NCBI GenBank assembly: GCA_964649895.1
Contig: CAZYRX010000001.1
Span: forward strand, 1-64,000
Origin: Halanaerobium sp964649895
GTDB taxonomy: Bacteria > Bacillota > Halanaerobiia > Halanaerobiales > Halanaerobiaceae
Direction of reading: 5' to 3'
DNA: 64,000 nucleotides
Part shown: piece by piece, positions 43,270 through 52,917 of the stretch
Position numbering within the stretch: the stretch's first letter is position 1
Layout of the letters: every line of letters begins with the position of its first letter
The notes under the pieces: model-generated
What the model saw: only the letters and a program-made list of their open reading frames with translations
What the model was told of the DNA's origin: nothing
The model's database searches: none
Position numbers and translations under genes: made by a program

Positions 43270-44121
43270 TTATTCTCCAGCTTCAGTATTCTTGAAATTG
43301 GTAATTATCATTACCTCTTCTATAGTTACTGTATTAATAAATAAAAGTACTTCTGCTTTTTGAGATAAACCATAATTATCTGCATCAACTGCCTGGACTT
43401 CTCCAATTTTAATTCCTGAAGGGAAATTATTAGAAAGACCAGATGTATAAATAATATCTCCACTTTCTATATCAGCATTCCAGGCTATATTATCCATTAT
43501 ACTAAGTTTATCACTACGTCCTGATCCTCTCACAAGACCAATCTCACGAGATTCACTTCTTGAAACTATTCCACCAACAACAAATTGATTGTCAGTAATA
43601 AGCCTAACCTGAGAAGAATTACTACCCGCATAATCAATTCTACCAACTAAATAACCATTATAAGTAATAACTGGCATTCTCTCAGTTATACCATCATTTT
43701 TACCTTTATTGATTGTTATTGTTTTTTCCCAAACTGAAGGAGAATTTGCAGTTACATCTGCCCCAATCATCTGATAATCCACTTGTTCTTTAAAATCAAG
43801 CAGTTCACGAAGTCTGGTATTTTCTCTATCTATATACTGTAAATACATTATCTGTCTTTCCAAAATAAGATTACGCTCTCGTAATTTATTTATTTCCTGA
43901 TTAACATCATTTATAGAAAACAATGTCTGGAAAAAATTAATAATACCACTATATAAATTATTAATAAAATTCAAAACTGGTGTCAGTAGATTATATGTTA
44001 AATCACCAAACCAATTAAAAATACCTATGCTAATATTAGTGAAATACAAAAATATAAATGCTAAAATTAACATTAAAACCACAGATATCATGATAAGAGT
44101 GTTCCTGTCAAAATTAAACAA
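43270..44121 (-). CDS. mreC: Rod shape-determining protein MreC
   Basis: A membrane-anchored scaffold of the elongasome with about 284 residues. It has one N-terminal transmembrane helix, a coiled coil (EINKLRERNLILERQIMYLQ) and an outer beta-domain with MPVITYNGYLVGRIDYAGSN and EIGLVRGSGRSDKLSI. The start is TTG at 44121, eight bases after AGGAGG; the GTG three codons upstream overlaps that site. It directly follows mreB. Confidence 0.93.
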   Translation of the reverse strand: MFNFDRNTLIMISVVLMLILAFIFLYFTNISIGIFNWFGDLTYNLLTPVLNFINNLYSGIINFFQTLFSINDVNQEINKLRERNLILERQIMYLQYIDRENTRLRELLDFKEQVDYQMIGADVTANSPSVWEKTITINKGKNDGITERMPVITYNGYLVGRIDYAGSNSSQVRLITDNQFVVGGIVSRSESREIGLVRGSGRSDKLSIMDNIAWNADIESGDIIYTSGLSNNFPSGIKIGEVQAVDADNYGLSQKAEVLLFINTVTIEEVMIITNFKNTEAGE

Positions 44122-44133
44122 CAGGCACACCTC

Positions 44134-45174
44134 CTATGAAAGTTTTTTTGGTGTAATTAATATTTTCTTAAGTGAATCTATTTCTTCTAATGCAATACCA
44201 GTACCTTCTGCTACACAATCAAGCGGTTCATCTGCAATGTGAACAGGCATTTGAGTTTCATCAATTAAAAGTTTATCTAAACCTTTCAATAAAGCGCCAC
44301 CACCTGTTAAAATAATCCCTCTATCCATAACATCTGAAGCAAGTTCAGGTGGTGTTTTTTCTAATGTCATTTTAACAGCATCAATTATATTTACCACAGG
44401 TTCTTCCAAGGCTTTTTGAATTTCTGCAGCATTTATCTCTATAGTTTTTGGTAAACCACTAACTAAATCTCTACCACGAATTTCTTTAACTCCTTCTGGA
44501 TTATCCGAATATGCAGCCCCTATATCAATCTTTATTTCTTCAGCAGTTCTCTCTCCTATCATCAAATTATATTTTCTTTTAACATACTGAACTATAGCTG
44601 CATCCATATCATCTCCACCTATTCTAATAGAACGGCTTGTAACTATTCCGCCTAAAGATATAACTGCAACTTCTGTAGTTCCACCACCAATATCAACAAT
44701 CATATTACCAGTTGGTTCATGAACCGGAAGACCTGCTCCTATAGCAGCAGCCATGGGTTCTTCTATTAAATATGCTTCCCTAGCTCCAGCATGAACTGCA
44801 GCATCAATGACAGCTCTTTTTTCAACTTCAGTTACTCCAGAAGGAACACAGATAATTATTCTAGGCCTAACCATTCTGCTCCTCTTGTGAGCTTTTGTTA
44901 TAAAATAACGCAGCATACTTTCAGTAACATCAAAATCTGCAATTACACCATCTTTCATAGGCCTTACAGCAATGATATTACCTGGTGTTCTACCAATCAT
45001 TCTTTTTGCCTCATTACCAACAGCTAAAACTTCATTTTTGTCTTTTTTAAGAGCAACAACTGAGGGCTCTCGAATTAAAATACCCTTATCTTTTATATAT
45101 ACAAGTGTATTTGCTGTTCCAAGGTCTACACCCATATCTCTTGAAAATGGTGCACTCAAAAATTTAAAAACCAT
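44134..45174 (-). CDS. mreB: Rod shape-determining actin-like protein MreB
   Basis: A bacterial actin of 346 residues forming filaments that guide wall synthesis. Nucleotide-site motifs are MGVDLGTANTLVYIKDKGI, EEPMAAAIGAGLP, NMIVDIGGGTTEVAVIS and ILTGGGALLKGLD. It starts at ATG 45174 behind AAAGGGG. The 170-base gap between it and radC shows no gene and probably holds its promoter, but I could not identify one with confidence. Confidence 0.97.
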   Translation of the reverse strand: MVFKFLSAPFSRDMGVDLGTANTLVYIKDKGILIREPSVVALKKDKNEVLAVGNEAKRMIGRTPGNIIAVRPMKDGVIADFDVTESMLRYFITKAHKRSRMVRPRIIICVPSGVTEVEKRAVIDAAVHAGAREAYLIEEPMAAAIGAGLPVHEPTGNMIVDIGGGTTEVAVISLGGIVTSRSIRIGGDDMDAAIVQYVKRKYNLMIGERTAEEIKIDIGAAYSDNPEGVKEIRGRDLVSGLPKTIEINAAEIQKALEEPVVNIIDAVKMTLEKTPPELASDVMDRGIILTGGGALLKGLDKLLIDETQMPVHIADEPLDCVAEGTGIALEEIDSLKKILITPKKLS

Positions 45175-45374
45175 CTATTTACATACCCCTTTCAAAATCT
45201 AACTCAAATTTAACAAAATAACAAATAATATTATATATTATTCCAGAAACATATTAGTATTTAGTGTCAAAATTAATAGTTTAAATTTATATATTATTGA
45301 AATATTAACAGTTAAACAAAAGATTTTAGACAAATTATTTTAATTAATATTTAAAACTAAATTAATTAGATCGA

Positions 45375-46070
45375 CTAAATTAAATTCTCTTCTTTGAAAC
45401 TAATGTAGTTTTCTCCAGCAATAATGATATGATCTACTACTTTTATACCAACAATTTCTCCAGTTTTTACAAGCCTTTTAGTAATGTTCAAGTCATCAGC
45501 ACTTGGCTTAGGATCACCACTCGGATGATTATGAACAAGTATCAGAGCAGCACTACTTCGCCTGATTGCTTCTCTAAAAACTTCTCGCGGATGAACAATA
45601 GAACTAGAAAGCCCACCCCTTGAAATCTCAGGAACAGCTATCACTTGATTTTTCACATCAAGAAGTACAGCTTTTAAAACTTCTTGTTTTAAAAAGCGCA
45701 TTTCTGGCGACAACAGTTCAACTGCTTTAATTGGACTATTAATTTTATTATGATTTTCATTTTTTAAAGCAGAAATCCTCTTAGCCAGTTCAACTGCTGC
45801 TGCTATCTGAGTTGCTTTTGCTGTGCCAATACCTTTAACGGCTTTTAATTCTTCACAACTTAAATCGACAATTGATTTTAAACCACCAAAATTATTTAAT
45901 AAATCCTGTGCTAATTTTACAGCTGTTTTTTTCTTGCCTCCAGTTCTAATAATTAAAGCAAGAAGTTCTGAATTTGATAAATACTTGCTTCCCTTTTTCA
46001 ATAGCTTTTCTCTTGGTCTATCTTCTTCAGGAAGTTCTTTGATGGTAAATCCACGCTTAGGATCCTCCAT
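45375..46070 (-). CDS. radC: RadC family protein (JAB/MPN+ domain)
   Basis: A protein of about 231 residues. An N-terminal helix-hairpin-helix region includes LSCEELKAVKGIGTAKATQI. The C-terminal JAMM-like metal site is VHPREVFREAIRRSSAALIL and HNHPSGDPKPSADD. Its biochemical activity is not established; the old DNA-repair label is doubtful. The start is ATG 46070, nine bases after AGGAG; a TTG one codon earlier is possible. It follows maf in the usual maf-radC-mreB order. Confidence 0.92.
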   Translation of the reverse strand: MEDPKRGFTIKELPEEDRPREKLLKKGSKYLSNSELLALIIRTGGKKKTAVKLAQDLLNNFGGLKSIVDLSCEELKAVKGIGTAKATQIAAAVELAKRISALKNENHNKINSPIKAVELLSPEMRFLKQEVLKAVLLDVKNQVIAVPEISRGGLSSSIVHPREVFREAIRRSSAALILVHNHPSGDPKPSADDLNITKRLVKTGEIVGIKVVDHIIIAGENYISFKEENLI

Positions 46071-46089
46071 CAAAACTAGCTCCTTTCTC

Positions 46090-46683
46090 TTATAAGATTC
46101 CATAATTAAATTTATCTAAAATCTCTGCTAACTGATGTATAGGCAGACCTACGACCGAATAATAAGATCCTTTTATACCTTTAACAAACAAACCACCAAA
46201 ACCTTGGATACCATAAGAACCTGCCTTATCAAGAGGTTCTCCAGTACTTATATATTTTTCAATCTTTTCATCACTTATATCTAACATTTGAACAAAAGTA
46301 ATATTACTTTCAACATGTACTTTAGCTGTTTCTGAAGATATAACAGCAATACCAGTCATAACCTGGTGTTCTTTGCCGCTTAATAATTTAAGCTGTTCCC
46401 TAGCTTCTTTATGATTTTCGGGTTTGCCTAATATCTTGTTTTCATAAACAACAACAGTATCTGCTGCAATAATTAAAGCATTTTCTACTAAATCAGATAC
46501 AGATTTTGCTTTTTCTAAAGCAAGTTTTTTCACTAATTTTTCAGGGTCAGTTTCTGTGTATTTATTTTCATCTATTTTACCAGGTACAATCGTAAATTTA
46601 AGTTTTAACTGCTTCAGGATGTCTTCTCTACGAGGGGAAGATGATGCAAGTACAAGTTTTGCTCTATTTTCATTATTAGTCAT
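46090..46683 (-). CDS. maf: Maf-like nucleoside triphosphate pyrophosphatase
   Basis: A 197-residue house-cleaning hydrolase that removes modified nucleotides such as dTTP or UTP analogues. It begins KLVLASSSPRREDILKQL and has FTIVPGKIDENKY, AADTVVVYENKILGKP and AGSYGIQGFGGLFVKGIKGS with VVGLP. GGAGGTGATTTA lies upstream of the ATG. It lies four bases after the Gx transporter gene, so the rnf accessory genes and the shape operon may be joined. Confidence 0.93.
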   Translation of the reverse strand: MTNNENRAKLVLASSSPRREDILKQLKLKFTIVPGKIDENKYTETDPEKLVKKLALEKAKSVSDLVENALIIAADTVVVYENKILGKPENHKEAREQLKLLSGKEHQVMTGIAVISSETAKVHVESNITFVQMLDISDEKIEKYISTGEPLDKAGSYGIQGFGGLFVKGIKGSYYSVVGLPIHQLAEILDKFNYGIL

Positions 46684-46687
46684 TAAA

Positions 46688-47203
46688 TCACCTCCTGTTA
46701 ATTGAAAGAGGCAAATAATCTAAAGTAAAATAACTGACTAATCCAACACTAAAACCTGTTGGTACAGCAAGAAGAGTTAAGAACGGCAGATAATAAAAAA
46801 TCCCCTGATTGGAAATTATAAAATATGCTGCAACAATCTGGGCAGCATTATGTGACACTGCACCAATAATGCTAATCCCAATTAAACTAAATTTATCTTT
46901 AAAAAATTTATAACTTATAAACATCATAAAAAAGCTGAATACAGCTCCACTAAAACTTAAGTAAAAATTAATTGTCATAAAAGTACCTGCAAGTAACGAA
47001 CCTAAAACAACTCTAAAAATTACAACCTGAAAAGCAGATGTAAATCCAAATAAAGAAATAGCAATTACAGAAACAATATTTGCCAGTCCTAATTTGGCTC
47101 CAGGTATTAGTGCAGTTAAAGGAAAAAAATTCTCAGCAATATGAAGCACCAAACCTAAAGATACTAAAAGTGCAATAACAACTATTTTTTTTGTTTTTCT
47201 CAT
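46688..47203 (-). CDS. Gx transporter / heptaprenyl diphosphate synthase component I-like
   Basis: A 171-residue membrane protein with about five or six hydrophobic segments. The typical start VVIALLVSLGLVLHIAENFF and PGAKLGLANIVSVIAI identify the PF07456 family. Annotation as part of heptaprenyl diphosphate synthase is old and uncertain; the fold is that of ThiW-like transporters. In many Firmicutes this gene accompanies a NusG-domain-II gene behind rnf, as here. The function is unknown. Confidence 0.8.
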   Translation of the reverse strand: MRKTKKIVVIALLVSLGLVLHIAENFFPLTALIPGAKLGLANIVSVIAISLFGFTSAFQVVIFRVVLGSLLAGTFMTINFYLSFSGAVFSFFMMFISYKFFKDKFSLIGISIIGAVSHNAAQIVAAYFIISNQGIFYYLPFLTLLAVPTGFSVGLVSYFTLDYLPLSINRR

Positions 47204-47204
47204 T

Positions 47205-47612
47205 TTACCAGCTCATTCCATCAATATCAGAATTATCACTTTCAATCCAGATGCTTAACTTATTAGGCACACACACAATAATCGGGCCCTCTCGGTCTAT
47301 CCAGCCAGTTTTTTCACAAATTTTAAGAGGGTCATTTTTCGGAGCTTCTTTAACTCTGACTCTTCCATTGGTAACTTCAATTTTATGAATACCAATTGGC
47401 CCTTCTACTTCAAAAATAATTGTTTCTTCATAACTGTCAGCTAAAGGTATCTCCCTAACAATCTCATCACCCTGCTGTACTAAAAGATAAAGATTTTTAT
47501 CTTCATTTGAACCTAAAATAAATAAAGGTAATACAAGCATAACTAAACTGGCAATTATTATAAAGGCAATTAAAATTTTATCATAAAATGTTGTTATATC
47601 ATTTATTTTCAA
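47205..47612 (-). CDS. NusG domain II-containing membrane protein
   Basis: A 135-residue protein with one N-terminal transmembrane helix (residues 13-33) and an outer NusG-domain-II fold. The segments IGIHKIEVTNGRVRVKEAP and CEKTGWIDREGPIIVCVPNKLSIWI contain the conserved paired cysteines. It starts at TTG, since GTGGTGAA is the only site. It is encoded between rnfB and the Gx transporter, a widespread Clostridia arrangement that suggests a link with Rnf or flavin or quinone metabolism; its role is not known. Confidence 0.8.
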   Translation of the reverse strand: MKINDITTFYDKILIAFIIIASLVMLVLPLFILGSNEDKNLYLLVQQGDEIVREIPLADSYEETIIFEVEGPIGIHKIEVTNGRVRVKEAPKNDPLKICEKTGWIDREGPIIVCVPNKLSIWIESDNSDIDGMSW

Positions 47613-47696
47613 AAGTATTCACCACAAATTTCTTTTAGCTGTTATCATTATATATTTTAACATCTTTAACTGCTGATGTCCACAATTTAACTAAGC

Positions 47697-47724
47697 AAAA
47701 CCCGACCATTAAAGGTCGGGTCAT
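47697..47724 (-). terminator. Terminator of the rnf operon
   Basis: ACCCGACC (47700-47707) pairs with GGTCGGGT (47714-47721) and a TTTT run follows on the minus strand, shortly after the rnfB stop. The NusG-domain gene must therefore rely on read-through or its own promoter. Confidence 0.85.
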
Positions 47725-47762
47725 AATTTTTCTTAAATAAACTGTGATAGTTATGTTGCTTT

Positions 47763-48758
47763 TTACTCTTTATCTTCTTTATAATAAAGATCTACAGCAT
47801 TAACATTACATGCTTCAAAGCACTTTCCACATTGAATACAGATGTCCTGAATAATTTCGTGTTGAACTTTAAGCTCTCCTTCTATTGCATCAACCGGACA
47901 CGCTTTTGCACATAAAGTACAGCCTACACAATTATCATTTATCTCAACTTTTTCTATGATTTGGCCATCAAATTCTATTGTACCCGTTGGACAAACTTCA
48001 GAACATTTACCACAACCCGTACATTTATCATAATCAATCACTGCAAGATTATCTTTAATTTCTATTGCATCAACTGGACATGCTTTTGCACAAAGACCAC
48101 ATGCAATACAACCAACCTCACAAATTTTTCTAACAATCTTACCTGTATTATGAGAAGAACATCTTATGTGTGTCTTAGCTTTATAAGGAGCTAAAAGTAA
48201 AATATTACGTGGACATTCTTCAATACATTTACCACAACCTGTACATTTATCTGGATCTATAATTGGAAGACCATTTTCTCCCATTTCAATTGCATCAAAA
48301 GGACAAACCGCCTCACAATCTCCAAAACCAAGACAGCTGTATTGACAAGTCTTTTCTCCACCATTAACCTGGTGGGCAGCCTTACAGGTCTGAATACCAC
48401 TATATTTACCTTCTTTTTTGGTTTCTTTGATTCCACCACCACAAATAAGTTCAGCAATAACTTTATTTGAACTTTCACTATCTTTACCCATAATATCAGC
48501 TATATCTGAAGCTACATTATCTCCACCAACAGGGCATCCTCCAACTGGGGCTTCACCACTAACTACAGCTTCTGCAAAAGCTTCACAACCTGCATAACCA
48601 CAGGCACCACAGTTTGCGCCAGGTAGTGCATCTTCTACTTTTCCTACTCTTGGGTCTTGTTCCACTTGAAAATGATGTGAAGCATAACCAAGACCAGCAG
48701 CAAGAAGAGCTGCAATACCCCCCATACTAATTAATGAATATAAATAAATTGGACTCAT
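47763..48758 (-). CDS. rnfB: Electron transport complex subunit RnfB
   Basis: The ferredoxin-interacting iron-sulfur subunit of the Rnf complex. The 331-residue protein has an N-terminal membrane helix, the [4Fe-4S] motif GANCGACGYAGCEAFAEA, and then several ferredoxin-type clusters: CTGCGKCIEEC, CIACGLCAKAC, CTGCGKCSEVC, CVGCTLCAKAC and CIQCGKCFEAC. It carries more clusters than the proteobacterial form, as is common in Clostridia. It is the last gene of rnfCDGEAB and is followed by a terminator. Confidence 0.95.
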   Translation of the reverse strand: MSPIYLYSLISMGGIAALLAAGLGYASHHFQVEQDPRVGKVEDALPGANCGACGYAGCEAFAEAVVSGEAPVGGCPVGGDNVASDIADIMGKDSESSNKVIAELICGGGIKETKKEGKYSGIQTCKAAHQVNGGEKTCQYSCLGFGDCEAVCPFDAIEMGENGLPIIDPDKCTGCGKCIEECPRNILLLAPYKAKTHIRCSSHNTGKIVRKICEVGCIACGLCAKACPVDAIEIKDNLAVIDYDKCTGCGKCSEVCPTGTIEFDGQIIEKVEINDNCVGCTLCAKACPVDAIEGELKVQHEIIQDICIQCGKCFEACNVNAVDLYYKEDKE

Positions 48759-48778
48759 TTATTTTTCTGCCACCTCCA

Positions 48779-49369
48779 CTACACAGAGATCATACCGGCA
48801 AACCCCATAAATGATAATGCCAAAATACCTGCAATGATTAAAGTAATAGGCACACCTTTTAAGGCTTGAGGTACATCTCCAAATTCTAAATTTTCTCTTA
48901 AACCCGCCATTAATACAATTGCTAATGTAAATCCAACGCCAGCACCAAAACCAAAGACTACACTTGCAATAAAGCTGTAACCATTGAGAGGAATTAGTAA
49001 AGCTAATCCCATAATGGCACAATTAGTAGTAATTAAAGGCAGAAAAATTCCAAGTGCTTTATATAAAACAGGACTTGTTTTTTTAATGAACATTTCAACA
49101 AACTGTACTAATGAGGCTATTACAATAATAAAAGCTACATATCTTAAAAATGGCAAATTAAAAGCCTCAAGAATAAAAGTATTAATTAACCAGGTAGCTG
49201 CAGCAGTTAATGTCATAACAAATGTTGTTGCAAGCCCCATACTAAAAGCTGTTTCTATTTGTTTTGATACACCTAGAAACGGACAGATTCCCAAAAATCT
49301 AACTAAAATAAAATTATTTACAAGAACAGTACTGATAAATAAAAGTACTATTTGAGAAAATTCTCCCAT
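48779..49369 (-). CDS. rnfA: Electron transport complex subunit RnfA
   Basis: A 196-residue integral membrane subunit with six transmembrane helices, homologous to RnfE. It contains VNNFILVRFLGICPFLGVSK with the conserved cysteine of the membrane iron-sulfur site and a second TTNCAIMGLALL. It overlaps rnfE by one base. With RnfE it forms the ion-translocating core of the complex. Confidence 0.95.
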   Translation of the reverse strand: MGEFSQIVLLFISTVLVNNFILVRFLGICPFLGVSKQIETAFSMGLATTFVMTLTAAATWLINTFILEAFNLPFLRYVAFIIVIASLVQFVEMFIKKTSPVLYKALGIFLPLITTNCAIMGLALLIPLNGYSFIASVVFGFGAGVGFTLAIVLMAGLRENLEFGDVPQALKGVPITLIIAGILALSFMGFAGMISV

Positions 49370-49980
49370 TATTCTACCTCCCTGTTAATGTGATTGTATA
49401 TTCCCACCATTATTCCTAAGGTTAGAAAAGCACCACCAGGAAGCAGCATGATTACCATAGGTTTATACCATTCACCTAATATCTGCAGTCCAAAAATTGA
49501 ACCCATGCCAAAAAATTCTCTGATAATCCCAAGCAGAGTAAGCACCCAGGTAAAACCAATACTCATACCGACTGCATCTGCTATCGCTTTATGTACAGGA
49601 TTCTTAGAAGCAAATGCTTCTTGTCGACCAAGTATTAAACAGTTCACTACAATAAGAGGTATAAATATACTTAAAGAAGCTGCAATGGTTGGAAAAAACG
49701 CTTTTACAAAATAATCAGTAAATGTAACAAAAGTAGCTATTATTAAAATGAAACTTGGAATTCTAACATTTGCCGGTATAAAGTTTTTAATAGTAGAGAT
49801 AACTATCTCTGAAGAAATAAGCACAAATGCTGTAGCTAGACCCATTGCCAAACCATTTTCAGCTGAATTAGTTACAGCAAGAGTTGGACACATACCAATA
49901 ACTAATACCATAATGGGATTTTCTTTCCAGAGACCATTTTTAAAAACAGAAAATAATTCTTTAAATTTAAAGGCCATCAT
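49369..49980 (-). CDS. rnfE: Electron transport complex subunit RnfE
   Basis: A 203-residue integral membrane subunit of the ferredoxin:NAD+ oxidoreductase with about six helices. It has the family patterns FKNGLWKENPIMVLVIGMCP and VVNCLILGRQEAFASKNPV, each with a conserved cysteine. The stop and start codons overlap with the neighbours rnfG and rnfA, so translation is coupled. Confidence 0.95.
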   Translation of the reverse strand: MMAFKFKELFSVFKNGLWKENPIMVLVIGMCPTLAVTNSAENGLAMGLATAFVLISSEIVISTIKNFIPANVRIPSFILIIATFVTFTDYFVKAFFPTIAASLSIFIPLIVVNCLILGRQEAFASKNPVHKAIADAVGMSIGFTWVLTLLGIIREFFGMGSIFGLQILGEWYKPMVIMLLPGGAFLTLGIMVGIYNHINREVE

Positions 49981-50537
49981 TATCTACCTCCATAAACAGT
50001 ATTAATTTTTTCCACTGCATTTTCTACTATTCTTATTACAGCTTTTGAAGAAATAGTAGCTCCAGCAATAGTCTGAACTTCCATAGGGTCTGAAGCTTCA
50101 GTTTTTACTCCAGTATAATCACCAAATGGTTTATTTTGATAATTAGACTTATATGGTTCTTCAGTTATTCTGGCTCCTAAACCAGGAGTTTCTTCATGAC
50201 CTACTATACTAATATTAAGAATTTCTTGGTTTTCTAGATCAACACCAACCATCACATTAATCATGCCATTATAACCCGGACCAGAATGCTGAGTAGCTAC
50301 TCCAATCTTTGAACCCTGACTGTCATAAGCTTCATAAAATATTTCACCATCAATTTCTACATCTTCCACTCTTTCAGCACCGGGTAATACTTCATTAATT
50401 GCATTTCTCCGTGTTTTCGCTTCATTTGCAGCAATATATGGGCTTGTCCATTCAAATACAAATGTTAAAAGCAGAGCAGAAACTATACCAATTGTAGTTA
50501 AAGTTAAAATCAAATTTAGATTACTGTTTTTTTCCAT
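49980..50537 (-). CDS. rnfG: Electron transport complex subunit RnfG
   Basis: A 185-residue subunit with one N-terminal membrane helix and an outer domain carrying covalently bound FMN. The flavin site is QTIAGATISSKAV, whose central threonine would hold FMN, and the ETPGLGARITEEPY stretch is typical. No apbE flavin transferase is in the window. It overlaps rnfE by one base and follows rnfD directly. Confidence 0.94.
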   Translation of the reverse strand: MEKNSNLNLILTLTTIGIVSALLLTFVFEWTSPYIAANEAKTRRNAINEVLPGAERVEDVEIDGEIFYEAYDSQGSKIGVATQHSGPGYNGMINVMVGVDLENQEILNISIVGHEETPGLGARITEEPYKSNYQNKPFGDYTGVKTEASDPMEVQTIAGATISSKAVIRIVENAVEKINTVYGGR

Positions 50538-51449
50538 TTATTTCACCTCTCCCAGACTTCGAGGTTTTGTATATCTATTGATCAATGGAACTGCTGCATT
50601 CATGAGTAATATTGAGAATAATACTCCTTCAGGGTAACCACCCCAAAGTCTAATTATAACCACAATAATACCTGCACCAATTCCAAAAATCCAACGTCCA
50701 TTTTTAGTAGTTGGACTTGAAACCATGTCAGTTGCCATATAAAGTGCTCCTATCATCAAACCACCAGCAAAAACATGGAAAATAGGATTTTCTCCAAATA
50801 CATATGTAAGTACAAAAACTGTACTAATCATCCCCAGCGGAATCCTCCAATTAACATAACCTTTATACAACAAAAATGCAAATCCTAACAACAGAGCAAG
50901 TGCAGAAGTCTCACCCAATGAACCACCAATCTGACCTACAAATAATCTCCATGTATCAGTTAAAGCACCTTCATATTTCATCAAAGCCAGAGGTGTTGCA
51001 CTAGAAACACCGTCTACACTCCAGTCAGTCATCAACACTGGATAAGCTGCTATTAAAAACGCACGCCCTACTAAAGCAGGATTAAACGGATTATGACCAA
51101 TCCCACCAAAAACCTGTTTTCCAAGCACAATTGCCACTACAGAGCCTATAAATACTGTCCAGAGTGGTATACTTGGAGGTAAAGTAAGTGCTAAAAGCAT
51201 TCCAGTAACAACAGCACTACCATCATAAATTGTAATTTTTTTATTTCTTACTTTCTGAAATACATATTCACTAATAACTGCACCTATCACACCTGCCAAA
51301 ACTATAGATATAGCTCTTGTTTTAAAAAAGTATACAGCAGCAAATACGGCCGGAAGCAGTGCAATAACCACTGACCACATAATCTTACTAACTGTATCTT
51401 TAGCTCTGACATGTGGAGATGTTGTCACAACTAATTCTGGATTATTCAT
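50538..51449 (-). CDS. rnfD: Electron transport complex subunit RnfD
   Basis: A 303-residue membrane subunit with about nine helices and a second covalent FMN site. The likely flavin attachment is the threonine in VSSATPLALMKYEG. GIGHNPFNPALVGRAFLIAAYP is the conserved segment shared with NqrB. It lies between rnfC and rnfG, with only eleven bases to rnfC. Confidence 0.94.
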   Translation of the reverse strand: MNNPELVVTTSPHVRAKDTVSKIMWSVVIALLPAVFAAVYFFKTRAISIVLAGVIGAVISEYVFQKVRNKKITIYDGSAVVTGMLLALTLPPSIPLWTVFIGSVVAIVLGKQVFGGIGHNPFNPALVGRAFLIAAYPVLMTDWSVDGVSSATPLALMKYEGALTDTWRLFVGQIGGSLGETSALALLLGFAFLLYKGYVNWRIPLGMISTVFVLTYVFGENPIFHVFAGGLMIGALYMATDMVSSPTTKNGRWIFGIGAGIIVVIIRLWGGYPEGVLFSILLMNAAVPLINRYTKPRSLGEVK

Positions 51450-51460
51450 CTTAACACTCC

Positions 51461-52789
51461 TTAATTCTCTTCTCTCTTTTTAGCCATTACCTGAGCTTTT
51501 CCTAATCTTAGATAATGAACAAGCGGTATTTTTGAAGGACAAACATAAGAACATGATCCACATTCAATACAATTTAAGACCTGATAATCTTCTAATTCTT
51601 CTACCATTTCATTTTTAGCATATTTTACTAAAGTTGTCGGCATTAAGAACATTGGGCAGACATCTACACATTTAGCACAATTTATACATGGAGAAGGGTC
51701 AAAATCCTCCACTTCATCTGCAGTCAGAACAAGTATCCCAGATGTTCCTTTAACTGCAGGTACTTCAAGACTTTTTTGTGCCTGACCCATCATCGGGCCA
51801 CCAGTAATTACTTTTGCCGCATTGTCTTTAAGTCCACCAGCCTGTTCAACTAAATCAGACAACTTAGTACCAATTCGATAAATAAGGTTAGTTGGAGATT
51901 CAATTCCTCTACCTGTTATGGTAACTGATCTTTCAATGAGTGGTTTACCTTCTCGAATAGCATCAGCCACTGCTGCCGCTGTTGAAGTATTATTTACAAC
52001 AACACCTACATCCAGCGGAAGTCCTCCGACAGGTACCTCTCTACCGAGTATAGCTTCGATCAACATTTTTTCTCCACCCTGTGGATATTTGGTTTCTAAA
52101 GCTTTTATTTCTATGTTATCATAATCTGCAGCTGCATCCTGCATACTTTCTATTGCTTCCATTTTATTTTCTTCTATACCAATTATACCTTTTTCAGCAT
52201 TAACCGCTTTCATTAATGCTTTAAGTCCAAATATAATACTATTGGGTCTTTCAACCATAATCCTGTGATCTACAGTAAGATAAGGCTCACATTCTGCCCC
52301 ATTTAATATTACATATTCAACATTTTTATCTTCCGGGACAGACATTTTAACATGAGTGGGAAACATTGCTCCACCCATACCAACAATACCAGCTTCTCTA
52401 ACAATTTTTTTAATTTCTGAAGCATCTAAATCATCAAGATTGTTATGTTTTTCTAGTCCTGAGTTCATTTTTTCTTCTTCACTGCTCGACTCAATAACAA
52501 CTGCTCTAACAATATTCCCGCCTGGATCAGTAACTTTTCTGATATCTTTAACTTTTCCAGAAACTGAAGCATGAATCGGAGCACACACAAAGCTTTCACT
52601 ATCAGCAATTTTTTGACCCAGTTCAACTTGTTCTCCTTTTTTAACTAATAAGTTTAAAGGAGCTCCTATATGCTGTTTTATAGGAATGATTACCTCTTCA
52701 GGTCTCATTGCATTCTTGAGGGGTTTATCCTTTGTTAGATCTTTATTATAATCAGGATGTATCCCCTGTTTAAAAGTTAATGCTTTCAC
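51461..52789 (-). CDS. rnfC: Electron transport complex subunit RnfC
   Basis: The cytoplasmic NADH-binding subunit of Rnf, 442 residues. It has the SLBB/NuoF-like core (GIVGMGGAMFPTHVKMSVP, ILNGAECEPYLTVDHRIM) and two [4Fe-4S] motifs, CINCAKCVDVCP and CIECGSCSYVCP. The GTG start lies nine bases after GGGGTGAA. It is the first gene of the operon, about 75 bases downstream of a good promoter. The complex couples ferredoxin oxidation by NAD+ to Na+ or H+ export. Confidence 0.95.
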   Translation of the reverse strand: MKALTFKQGIHPDYNKDLTKDKPLKNAMRPEEVIIPIKQHIGAPLNLLVKKGEQVELGQKIADSESFVCAPIHASVSGKVKDIRKVTDPGGNIVRAVVIESSSEEEKMNSGLEKHNNLDDLDASEIKKIVREAGIVGMGGAMFPTHVKMSVPEDKNVEYVILNGAECEPYLTVDHRIMVERPNSIIFGLKALMKAVNAEKGIIGIEENKMEAIESMQDAAADYDNIEIKALETKYPQGGEKMLIEAILGREVPVGGLPLDVGVVVNNTSTAAAVADAIREGKPLIERSVTITGRGIESPTNLIYRIGTKLSDLVEQAGGLKDNAAKVITGGPMMGQAQKSLEVPAVKGTSGILVLTADEVEDFDPSPCINCAKCVDVCPMFLMPTTLVKYAKNEMVEELEDYQVLNCIECGSCSYVCPSKIPLVHYLRLGKAQVMAKKREEN

Positions 52790-52867
52790 TTTTTAATTTC
52801 ACCCCTTAAATTTGTAATAAATACAAAAAATATATACTTAATAAATAATATAATGCAAACTATTTTT

Positions 52868-52896
52868 ATTATATACTAATTGTTAAATAAATACAA
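52868..52896 (-). promoter_or_regulatory. Promoter of the rnf operon
   Basis: TTGTAT (52891-52896) and a perfect TATAAT (52868-52873) are 17 bases apart on the minus strand. It lies between the SPOR-domain gene and rnfC. Confidence 0.65.
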
Positions 52897-52917
52897 CTCT
52901 ATAAATTAAAAGAAAAT

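Noticed and set aside
45203..45374. A TTGACA in the gap before mreB as the mreB promoter.
   Set aside because: No -10 lies at 16-18 bases; the nearest TATAAT-like sequence is more than 20 bases away.
48759..49022. A tryptophan- and cysteine-rich frame overlapping rnfA.
   Set aside because: It is a frame shadow of the rnfA coding sequence and has no ribosome binding site of its own.
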